Below are positions 31,681 to 41,100 of a DNA stretch of 64,000 nucleotides, one piece after another (position 1 is the stretch's first letter; every line of letters starts with the position of its first letter). Source of the DNA: UBA1794 sp050946375. Lineage in GTDB: Bacteria > Bacteroidota > Bacteroidia > Bacteroidales > Bacteroidaceae. The DNA lies in assembly GCA_050946375.1 (NCBI GenBank), contig JBMNUT010000010.1, forward strand, positions 1 through 64,000, given 5' to 3'. The position numbers and the translations under genes were made by a program. The notes beneath the pieces were generated by a model. It had not been told where the DNA came from. It searched no databases and worked only from the letters and a program-made list of their open reading frames with translations.

Positions 31681-34600
31681 ATGTTCAAAACAAAACTTTT
31701 TTCCCTGCTCTGTCTCCTGGCATTCTGCAGCAGTCCGGGCAAAGCCCAGAACTACACGCCGCAGATAGGGGACAAAATCACGACCGAAGAAGGTATCTTC
31801 ATCGTAAATGGAGAGAACCTCATTGCCAACCCACAGTTCGATAACGGTTTCGACAACTGGACTTCCGGAAACGGCACACCGCTCTCCGAAGACAACTTTA
31901 CCATCGTTGCCGACGGAGGGCCCGACGGGTCGGCCTGCCTCAAGTCGCTTAGCTCGGCCGGAAGCGGCACCGCCCAGTCCATCAAGACCGGATGGGAGCT
32001 CACCGTGGGCAAGACCTACCTCTTCTCCTGCTGGGCCAAGCGCGAAAACATGGGCAATTCCCAGTACAGCCGCCTCTACCTGAGCGACTCGCAGAACGGC
32101 ACCAACCAGGAAATCGCCACCCTCACCTACGAAAGCAACACATGGGTACAGACGAAAATCATCTTCACCGCCGACCGCCAATACCTGGTGGCCAACTTCG
32201 GATGGCTCGGAGGTCCCACCAGTTTCGACTGCTTTTTCCTCGGTGAGGTAGAGGCTTCTTCCGAACTGTTCACCGACAACTTCACGGCTACCATCGAGTC
32301 GGCCAAGGAACTGCTGGCCACCACCGAAGAGGGAACCGGCAGAGGACAATACTCGACCGAAGTGCGCAATGCCTTGCAAAGCGCCATCGACGAGGCAGAA
32401 GCAACCCTGGCTTCGGCTTCCGTCCAACAGGAAATCAACGACGGAAACACTGCCCTCCAGGCGGCCATCAACACTTATAAGGAAAACATGAACCCGCCCT
32501 TCATCGTAGGAGAGATGTACACCTTCACCAACCAGGCTACAAACAACCAACTCTACCTCTCCACAGGCGGCGGAACCGTACAGCTCATCGAAAACACGGA
32601 GAGCAACGACATGGTGTTCACCTTTGAACCCACGGCAGAAGACGCCCCCGCCAAAGGATACTACATCAAGGACCTCGACGGAAACTACATCTACCGCAGC
32701 GGCTCATGGGATACCAAATCCTCGACCACGGCAGACCTCAACAACGTCAACTCCATCTTCCAGATTGTAGACTACGGCACTTTCGTGCAGATCAAGAACA
32801 TGGGCAGCGGCTCCGTGCTCGGCCCCGACGCAACTGCCCCGGGCTCGGCCGTCTACTCCAACAAGAACGGACTGTCGAGCATATACTGCTGGACCATAGA
32901 GAAATACGTACCCGTAGACGAACGCGACGACCAATATTACTTCGAGAAGGCACTGGCCTCCGCACAAAGCACCTACGACGCGATTGACCCCGCCCTCTGC
33001 GGAACGGGTTCCTTCATGATCTCTGCCAATGCTTACCAGACATTCGGCAACGCACTCCAGGAGGCTCAGGGGATGACCGACTACGCGGCAGCCCGGGAAT
33101 TCATCGAGAAAGCCGTAGAAGACTTCGAAGCCAACAAGATCAACCCCGCCGTGGAAGGCATGGACTACCGCATCATCCACTCCTCCGAACTGACCCTGTA
33201 TCATACGGAAGGCAGCACCCAGCCCATTTTGGCCGCCACTGACGACGCTTCGCGCCAGGACTACGTATTCGAAGCAACCGACGTACCGGGTACCTATTAT
33301 ATTAAGAACCTGAATACCGGAAGCTATCTGGCCAAGAGCACACTCAGCGCATGGAATACGGAATGGGTCGAAACGCCCGAAGGCGACGAAGCCAAGTGGA
33401 CCATCGCCATAGTCGGCGAGAAAGCCTACACCATACAGAACCTGGCCGGAAAAGGCTGTCTGGGTACCGACGGGACGACCGACGGAACCATCGTCTACTG
33501 CGACAAGGCAGCAAGCGCCACAAATTCCCACTGGAACGTGAGCGACGGATCGGACGAAATCACCCTTGACTGGACCAACTTCGACAACGCCATGACCCAG
33601 GCACAGGAGTTCCACGAAGGAATGGTCGAAGGCTACCACGTAGGCGAATACTACGATTCTGACATACAAGGCTTTGCCGATGTCATGAAGCAGGCAGAGG
33701 CAGACGCCCGGAACGCCGTGGTTCAGGAAGCACTCGACTCCATAGCCGGACAACTGCTGGCCGACATCGAAGTATATAAAGGTAAGGCACACACCGTATC
33801 CGTAGCCGACGAGTTCCTCAAGCAACTCATCGAAGCCTGCCAGACCGAGCACGACGCTGCCGTAGTAGGCATCGAAAAAGGAAATTACACGGAAGAAGCC
33901 AAAGCTACCTTCCAGGCAGCCATCGACGAGGCTAAGGCAACCAGCGACTTCGAAGCCGGAATTACCGCTCTGACCGCCGCACGCGAAACCTTCCGCGCAA
34001 GCGCACAGACCGTAGACCGCGCAGCACTCAAGGCCGAAATCGAGGCCGATGAGGAAAAGGCCAATGCCGCCGTAGCCGGAAACTTCGAAGGACAATATCC
34101 TGCCGAAGCCATCGAGACCTTCAAGGCAGCCATCGCCACTGCCCAAGAGGGATACGACAACGCCGGAGCTACCCAGGAAGAAATCGACGCCATCCTGCAG
34201 ACCTTGCAGACTGCCGCACAGGAGTTTGCCAACGCCATGGTAGTCATCGACTTCGACTCCCTCAAGGAAGCCATTGCCAATGCCGAGAAGGCTCTCGACG
34301 ACGCCGAAGCTGAAAAGGGTGAAGGACCGGGCAAATACCCCGAGAGCGCATTCACTACCCTGCAAGGCAGCATCGATGCCGCACAGGCACTCGTAGGCAG
34401 CAAGGAAGTAGACCAACAGACCGTAGACAACCAGACTGAGGAACTGGCAGAAGCTACCCTCACCTTCAGCGACTCGCGCGTACCCAATGACTACAGCGAA
34501 CTGGAGACTCTCCTCGAAACTGCCGAGAAACTCTATGCCGAAATTGCCGATAACATGTGGATCAGCGCAGAAGACAAGGCAACACTTGCCGAAAGCATAG

Positions 34601-34929
34601 AGAAAGGAAAGGCGGCAATGGAGACAACCGACCAGGACGAAATCTACAAGGTATGCAAGATTCTGAAGCGCGACATTGAGCTGTTTACCCTCATCACGGG
34701 CATTACTTCCGTAACGGAAGACGGCATCTCCCAATCCATTGAGAACGGAGTGCTCAATCTGGAGGGAATTCCCGCAGGTACCCAGGTGGCCGTATTCTCC
34801 ATCAACGGCACTTGCGTCGCCACCTCTGCCGGCACTTCTTCGTTCCAGGCAACCCTGCCGCAAGGACTGTACATCGTAACGGTCAACAACGGCAAGAACA
34901 AGATTTCCATTCGGATTTTGGTTGATTGA
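31681..34929 (+). CDS. Large exported CBM/FIVAR protein with T9SS sorting domain
   Basis: The 1082-residue product has a signal peptide (MFKTKLFSLLCLLAFCSSPGKAQ). A CBM4/9-like jelly roll covers ~38-190 (NLIANPQFDNGFDNWTSG is its usual opening). Helical FIVAR-type segments lie at ~195-265 and from ~640 to 1000 (e.g. YPAEAIETFKAAIATAQEGYDNA). Two beta-trefoil/ricin-like stretches run at ~275-410 and ~495-625 (YYIKDLDGNYIYR and YYIKNLNTGSYLA). A T9SS type A C-terminal domain covers ~1010-1082 (VFSINGTCVA, then LPQGLYIVTVNN). No catalytic motif is seen. It probably binds glycans at the cell surface for the enzymes encoded downstream. It is the first gene after the HTCS and closed by its own terminator. 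Confidence 0.8.
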   Translation: MFKTKLFSLLCLLAFCSSPGKAQNYTPQIGDKITTEEGIFIVNGENLIANPQFDNGFDNWTSGNGTPLSEDNFTIVADGGPDGSACLKSLSSAGSGTAQSIKTGWELTVGKTYLFSCWAKRENMGNSQYSRLYLSDSQNGTNQEIATLTYESNTWVQTKIIFTADRQYLVANFGWLGGPTSFDCFFLGEVEASSELFTDNFTATIESAKELLATTEEGTGRGQYSTEVRNALQSAIDEAEATLASASVQQEINDGNTALQAAINTYKENMNPPFIVGEMYTFTNQATNNQLYLSTGGGTVQLIENTESNDMVFTFEPTAEDAPAKGYYIKDLDGNYIYRSGSWDTKSSTTADLNNVNSIFQIVDYGTFVQIKNMGSGSVLGPDATAPGSAVYSNKNGLSSIYCWTIEKYVPVDERDDQYYFEKALASAQSTYDAIDPALCGTGSFMISANAYQTFGNALQEAQGMTDYAAAREFIEKAVEDFEANKINPAVEGMDYRIIHSSELTLYHTEGSTQPILAATDDASRQDYVFEATDVPGTYYIKNLNTGSYLAKSTLSAWNTEWVETPEGDEAKWTIAIVGEKAYTIQNLAGKGCLGTDGTTDGTIVYCDKAASATNSHWNVSDGSDEITLDWTNFDNAMTQAQEFHEGMVEGYHVGEYYDSDIQGFADVMKQAEADARNAVVQEALDSIAGQLLADIEVYKGKAHTVSVADEFLKQLIEACQTEHDAAVVGIEKGNYTEEAKATFQAAIDEAKATSDFEAGITALTAARETFRASAQTVDRAALKAEIEADEEKANAAVAGNFEGQYPAEAIETFKAAIATAQEGYDNAGATQEEIDAILQTLQTAAQEFANAMVVIDFDSLKEAIANAEKALDDAEAEKGEGPGKYPESAFTTLQGSIDAAQALVGSKEVDQQTVDNQTEELAEATLTFSDSRVPNDYSELETLLETAEKLYAEIADNMWISAEDKATLAESIEKGKAAMETTDQDEIYKVCKILKRDIELFTLITGITSVTEDGISQSIENGVLNLEGIPAGTQVAVFSINGTCVATSAGTSSFQATLPQGLYIVTVNNGKNKISIRILVD

Positions 34930-34957
34930 TAAGTTATATAAAGAAGATGTCATGGTG

Positions 34958-34998
34958 TCCGGGCCATCCGCGCGATGCGGATGGCCCGGATTGTTTTT
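34958..34998 (+). terminator. Terminator after the CBM/FIVAR gene
   Basis: Perfect 14-bp stem: tccgggccatccgc (34958-34971), loop gcgat, complement at 34977-34990, then ttgttttt. Confidence 0.9.
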
Positions 34999-35304
34999 CC
35001 CTCCGCCCGTCGGCTGCGGCAGGGCATCGGAAGAGGGGAAATGCATGCCCCCTTTTGGCCGAAAGGGGCAAGGCTTTCGGAAGAAAAATGCGGAAGAATA
35101 ATTACGGACTTTTCCCGTCGGGCGCTTCTTCCGGCGGACGGCAGGAATCCCGCTTTCCCTCTGTTTTTCGGTATTTCCGGCATAAGCTCCCGATTTTTGG
35201 CGGCAAAAGTGGAGGATTCATTCGTTTTAGGGGGGATTTTCGTGATTACGTCTTTTTCGCGGTCGATTACTGAATTTTCTTCTATCTTTTAGGTTGCAGA
35301 CTGC

Positions 35305-35312
35305 TAAATTTG
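35305..35312 (+). promoter_or_regulatory. -7 element for the GH128 transcription unit
   Basis: taaatttg, 50 bases before the ATG at 35362. A second candidate, tatctttt, is at 35283-35290. The rest of the 430-base spacer (34999-35280) contains no gene I can support. Confidence 0.5.
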
Positions 35313-35361
35313 TATTGTCCCGAAAAAACGGGAAAAAGATAAACCTGAAAAAAGTGGGAAG

Positions 35362-38169
35362 ATGAAACGAAACATGAACCTTATTTTACAACCTTTCTTG
35401 CAGATGCGCTCATGCGGATTTGTATTGTTCTCTCTTTGCCTGGGAATGTTTTCCCAGGTTCTTTCGGCTCGCGATGTAGAAACCCAAAATAGCCTGACCG
35501 TTTCGCGCAAACTGGATACGGGCATCGACCTGCACCTCACTTCGGCCGACGAGCCGCTGGCCGAGGGAGTGAAAGTGGAACTTTCGTCGGAAGACGCCTG
35601 GGTATTTTTCGACCAGATGAAGCCCAACGACGTACTGGAGAAATACAGCGACCAAATCCTGATAGACGGAAAACCGCTCGTGCCCGAAGAAAACGGCCGG
35701 GTCAGCATATACCTCCACGGAGCGGTGGTCATGCCCCACGGAGCGGACTTCCACCCGCTGAAAACATATACCGAACCCCAATTCGGCGGGAAGAGCAGCC
35801 AGATGGCCTGCAACTACTACTACACCAACAATCCCTCGGAGTATTTCCCGGAACGCCTGGTGAAGAAGTTACCTCAGGACAACAGCATCCGCTCCTTTGT
35901 GCTCAAGCGCGGATACATGGCCACGTTTGCCAACGAAAGCGACGGCATGGGCTACAGCCGCGTGTTCGTGGCCGACACGGCCGACCTGATTGTGCCGGCA
36001 ATGCCCGACGAGCTGAACGGGAAGGCATCGTACGTGAGGGTCATGAAGTGGAACTACGTGTCGAAAAAGGGCTGGGCAGGGTCGATTTGGAAAGAAATGC
36101 CCGAAGGCCTGAAGTATGTAGGCGAGCAGTGCGACTTTACGAACTGTACCTGGTTCTACAACTGGGGGGCATCGGCCGAAGGAACTACCAACCCGAATGC
36201 AAAATCGAAGAGCTACAACCAGGAATTCGTGCCGGAGAAGTGGGGCGCCGGAGGAGACCCGCAGGAATTTTATACCTTGGAAGACGTCTCCCACCTGATG
36301 GGCTATAACGAACCGGACCATAAGGAACAGTCGAACGTATCGGTAGAAACGGCTATCGAGGAATGGCCCATCCTCCTGAAAACCGGACTGCGCCTCGGCT
36401 CGCCCGCCACGACCGACTTCAACTGGCTCTACGACTTCATGTCGGAGGCCAAAAAGCGGAACTACCGCGTGGACTATGTCGTGATACACGCCTACTGGGG
36501 CGGATTGAGCGGAGCCGAGTGGTACGAGAAACTGAAAGAAGTGCATGAAAGGACGGGACGCCCCCTGTGGATCAAAGAATGGAACAACGGCGCCAACTGG
36601 ACTACGGAAGGCTGGCCCTCCGGGCAGGAAGCTCAGTACGAAAAGCAGCTGCGCGACCTGAAAAACATCCTCATGGTGATGGACACGGCCTCGTTCATCG
36701 AACGGTATTCCATCTACAACTGGGTAGAAGACAAGCGCATGATCATCTCGAACGAGGCAAAGCTGACGCCGGCAGGAGAGTATTATGCGAACAACCGGCC
36801 CGGATACTTCTTCAACAGGGAGAAGGAAGTAATCCCTACCTGGAAGGTACGCACTTCGCCCCAGCTGGAGCCCGCAATCCTGGACGAGGAGAACCAACTC
36901 AACCTGACCTGGACGGACGAAAACGCAGAACTCGTGGATTCCTACACGATCGAGCAAAGCATGGACAACAAAAGCTATGAGCCGGTAGCCGAAGTGGAAG
37001 GCGGAAACACGGGTTGTTTTCCCCTCAAAATACCGCAAGGTGCCGAGCGGCTTTACTTCCGTGTCAACTCAAATACAGCATACGGTAACCCGGCTCCGTC
37101 GGAGGCAGTGGAGCTCTACCTGTTCGACGATGCGGTAAACCTGCCCTACGTTGCGGAACTGCAACTTTCGGAGCAATGGTCGTCGGCATGCTTTCTGAAT
37201 CGCTACGAAGAAGTGCCTGTGGCCATTCTGGGCGCACCCACCTACCGCAACAAGATGCCCCTCAGCAGCCGCATCACGGGCCTGGCGAGTAATGCCTGCC
37301 TGTTCAAGCTCCATACGTGGGACTACCAGCTCGCTCCCGAATTCTACCGCCCCGACACGCTCGCTTTCATGAGCGTGGCCCCAGGGCGATACGACTGGAA
37401 CGGGATAGAGGCCGAAGCCGAATTTACAGAGGCAACAGGGACGGAATGGAGAAGCGTGGAGTTCTCCAAACCTTTCAGCCGGATTCCCGTCGTATTCACT
37501 ACGCAAGTCTCCGACAACGTGGCTTCTGCTACCTCCGTCCGCATTCGCCGGGTGACGGAAAAGGGGTTCGACGTGCGCCTTCGCTACGAGGGAGCTGTGA
37601 GCCCGGCAGACGTTCCTGAAAAAATAGCGTACCTCGCCGTCGAGCCGGGCAGCGGCTCAGTGGGCGAACACTCCCTGAAAGTAGGACTGACGCCCGAGGC
37701 ATCCGTGGGCGACAACCTCTCGAACGGATATACTATAGAGTACGGCATGGAATTTGCCGAAACACCCTTGCTCTATGCAGCCATGCAAACGGAGGAAGAC
37801 ACCATCACTTCCGTGCTGCGCATCAAAAGCCGCAACACGTTTTCCGCCACTGTTTTCAAGGACCGCGAGACATCTGTTGCACGCGAACGGGTAAAGCCCG
37901 AACAAGTGGGCTGGATGGTTGTAGGCCATACGCTACCGACGTCGGTTTCCACCCTCAGGGAAGATGCCGACTACTCTTATTCCTACGAGACCAAAACGCT
38001 TACGCGGGCTTCCGGTTCCGACTTTTCCAATGTGAGAATCTCGAATATACAAGGCATGGAGATGCTGAATGTCTCCAATACACAAGCTGTGGATTTATCC
38101 AGTCTGATGCAAGGAATGTACATAATTCATATAGACAATTCTGATATCCTAAAAATCATTATCTATTAA
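35362..38169 (+). CDS. GH128-family glycoside hydrolase (endo-beta-1,3-glucanase type) with lectin and T9SS domains
   Basis: The 935-residue secreted enzyme has a signal peptide up to about VLSA (~36), a ~170-residue N-terminal beta region, then a GH128 (alpha/beta)8 core at ~210-480. HLMGYNEPDH carries the acid/base E317 and PLWIKEWNN the nucleophile E406; RLGSPATTDFNWLYDFM and VIHAYWGG are also family hallmarks. GH128 enzymes cut beta-1,3-glucans such as laminarin or curdlan. A fibronectin-like domain follows (~500-590). Two segments resembling H-type lectin domains come next (~665-770 and ~770-870, e.g. FSRIPVVFTTQVSD and ETPLLYAAMQTE). A short T9SS type A sorting domain ends at GMYIIHIDNSD. 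It is followed after 11 bases by the repeat protein gene. Confidence 0.87.
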   Translation: MKRNMNLILQPFLQMRSCGFVLFSLCLGMFSQVLSARDVETQNSLTVSRKLDTGIDLHLTSADEPLAEGVKVELSSEDAWVFFDQMKPNDVLEKYSDQILIDGKPLVPEENGRVSIYLHGAVVMPHGADFHPLKTYTEPQFGGKSSQMACNYYYTNNPSEYFPERLVKKLPQDNSIRSFVLKRGYMATFANESDGMGYSRVFVADTADLIVPAMPDELNGKASYVRVMKWNYVSKKGWAGSIWKEMPEGLKYVGEQCDFTNCTWFYNWGASAEGTTNPNAKSKSYNQEFVPEKWGAGGDPQEFYTLEDVSHLMGYNEPDHKEQSNVSVETAIEEWPILLKTGLRLGSPATTDFNWLYDFMSEAKKRNYRVDYVVIHAYWGGLSGAEWYEKLKEVHERTGRPLWIKEWNNGANWTTEGWPSGQEAQYEKQLRDLKNILMVMDTASFIERYSIYNWVEDKRMIISNEAKLTPAGEYYANNRPGYFFNREKEVIPTWKVRTSPQLEPAILDEENQLNLTWTDENAELVDSYTIEQSMDNKSYEPVAEVEGGNTGCFPLKIPQGAERLYFRVNSNTAYGNPAPSEAVELYLFDDAVNLPYVAELQLSEQWSSACFLNRYEEVPVAILGAPTYRNKMPLSSRITGLASNACLFKLHTWDYQLAPEFYRPDTLAFMSVAPGRYDWNGIEAEAEFTEATGTEWRSVEFSKPFSRIPVVFTTQVSDNVASATSVRIRRVTEKGFDVRLRYEGAVSPADVPEKIAYLAVEPGSGSVGEHSLKVGLTPEASVGDNLSNGYTIEYGMEFAETPLLYAAMQTEEDTITSVLRIKSRNTFSATVFKDRETSVARERVKPEQVGWMVVGHTLPTSVSTLREDADYSYSYETKTLTRASGSDFSNVRISNIQGMEMLNVSNTQAVDLSSLMQGMYIIHIDNSDILKIIIY

Positions 38170-38180
38170 AAGCAAGAGGT

Positions 38181-41100
38181 ATGAAAAAAAGAACTCTGAC
38201 AGTATCGCTTTTTAGTCTGCTATTCGGACTAAATTGCATGGGGACTTCTGCTTTTGCCTCCGACATTGGCGATGGCGAGCTTTTGACCATCAAGATGTCT
38301 GCGGCAAATGTAAGCAGTCAGAATGCTTCCTCAATTTCTGAACTGAAGCTCGTAGGTACGGGAACAAGCGAACGCTTGGTTGTTTCCACCTACGATCTGA
38401 CACAGGATGTAACGCTGAGGGCAACCACCGGCTTCAAGGTCTATCCGGAAACCATCCCGGCTGGAGCCGAAGAGGTGGAAGTCACCGTTACAAACATCTC
38501 GTATCTGGCCAGGCACGAAGGCCAACTGATTCTTCGCAGTGGCGATGTGCGCAACTACGTTCACTTGATCGGAGAAGGCACATCCCTGCCTACCAAGGAC
38601 ATTTCCGCTTCGCCCGTCTATGCCGGAGGAACCGATGAGGAGATGGAATTCGACGGATTCCAGCCGGGAGAGAACGGATATACCATCGAGGCAAGGGTAA
38701 AGACCGACAACGAGAACACCAACTTCTATCCCTACGCCGTTACCGAAGAGGGTACGGGATTCAAGGGTTACGTTTCTTCCACCACCATGGGGCTCTACAA
38801 CGGAACGAGCCAGAGCGAGGGAGGAAAGATGAGCAATCCTTCCAACGGGGGAACGTTCTACAATACCGACGGGCTGTACCATACGTACCGTTATGCCGTA
38901 ACGCCCGACAACAGGGTGTTCGTATACCGTGACGGTATCGCCATCGACACGCTCCGCACCGCGGACTTCGCCCTGCAGCCGGAATGGAGCGTGGAGAACG
39001 GGCAGCCCGTGATGAACCTCCTGAAGAACCCCGACTTCGAAGGGGAGTGGAACTTCAATCCGAAACGGAATGTAGTGACCCGCATAGAGGGATGGACCGT
39101 ATATCCCTTCGACCAGTACAACTCCACCCAGCAGATAGTAGCCGAAGAGCGCAGCAACGAGGTCGACCAGAACAACCACGTGCTCTCGGTGGACCGCTAC
39201 ATGTGGAATGCAGGATGGGCCGCTGCCGAGATCTCGCAGACGGTAGACGTGGCGCCGAACGAGGTGTACAGCTTCTCCGCGCTCGCAAAGGGCGGCATCA
39301 AGTCGGACGGAACACAACTCGGCTCGATACGCATCTATGACCTCCAGAACGAGGAGAACCAGGAGGTAATACCCGTCACCAGCGACAGCTACCAGACCTA
39401 CGCATGCAACTTCGAGACGCAGGCGACCACCAAGCAGATACGCGTGGTATTCTACCTGGAGCGTGACGCATGGGGCGCCAGCATCAGCAGCCTGAACGTA
39501 GACGACGTCAAGCTCACCGGTGTGGCACGCAACGTGGCACAGGCCATCGGCTTCCAGAACGAAGGGGCCGAGATCGAATACTTCAGCTTCGACAACACGG
39601 GGGCCTACGCGCCTGCCATGGCCGCACTCACGGCATCCGCGGACAGCCTCACCATCACGGGAACGGGAGCCACGACGACATTCACCGTGGACGCCTCCAA
39701 CCTGCAGAACGAAATCACCCTCAAGGCCACGAGCGGGTTTGCAGTCAGCCCCACTACCTTGGCGCCGGGCGCACAGAACGCGGAAGTGACCGTCACCAAC
39801 CTCACGACCCTGGCGCAGAACAACGGACAGGTGATACTCAGGAGCGGGGACACGCGCTGCTACGTGCAAATAACCGGCTTCGGATCCGAACTGCCTACCA
39901 AGGATATTTCCGCTTCGCCCGTCTATGCCGGAGGAACCGACGAGGAGATGGAATTCGACGGGTTCCAGCCGGGAGAGAACGGATATACCATCGAGGCAAG
40001 GGTAAAGACCGACAACGAGAACACCAACTTCTATCCCTATGCCGTTACCGAAGAGGGAAGCGGATTCAAGGGTTACGTTTCTTCCACCGCCATGGGGCTC
40101 TACAACGGAACGAGCCAGAGCGAGGGAGGAAAGATGAGCAATCCCTCCAACGGGGGAACGTTCTACAATACGGACGGGCTGTACCATACGTACCGTTATG
40201 CCGTAACGCCCGACAACAGGGTGTTCGTATACCGTGACGGAATCGCCATCGACACGCTCCGCACAGCGGACTTCGCCCTGCAGCCGGAATGGAGCGTGGA
40301 GAACGGGCAGCCCGTGATGAACCTCCTGAAGAACCCCGACTTCGAAGGGGAGTGGAACTTCAACCCGAAACGCAACGTCGTGACCCGCATAGAGGGATGG
40401 ACCGTATATCCCTTCGACCAGTACAACTCCACGCAGCAGATAGTGGCCGAGGAACGCAGCAACGAGGTCGACCAGAACAACCACGTGCTCTCGGTGGACC
40501 GCTACATGTGGAATGCAGGATGGGCCGCTGCCGAGATCTCGCAGACGGTAGACGTGGCGCCGAACGAGGTGTACAGCTTCTCCGCGCTCGCAAAGGGCGG
40601 CATCAAGTCGGACGGAACACAACTCGGCTCGATACGCATCTATGACCTCCAGAACGAGGAGAACCAGGAGGTAATACCCGTCACCAGCGACAGCTACCAG
40701 ACCTACGCATGCAACTTCGAGACGCAGGCGACCACCAAGCAGATACGCGTGGTATTCTACCTGGAGCGTGACGCATGGGGCGCCAGCATCAGCAGCCTGA
40801 ACGTAGACGACGTCAAGCTCACCGGTGTGGCACGCAACGTGGCACAGGCCATCGGCTTCCAGAACGAAGGGGCCGAGATCGAATACTTCAGCTTCGACAA
40901 CACGGGGGCCTACGCGCCTGCCATGGCCGCACTCACGGCATCCGCGGACAGCCTCACCATCACGGGAACGGGAGCCACGACGACATTCACCGTGGACGCT
41001 TCCAACCTGCAGAACGAAATCACCCTCAAGGCCACGAGCGGATTTGCCGTCAGCCCCACTACCTTGGCGCCGGGCGCACAGAACGCGGAAGTGACCGTCA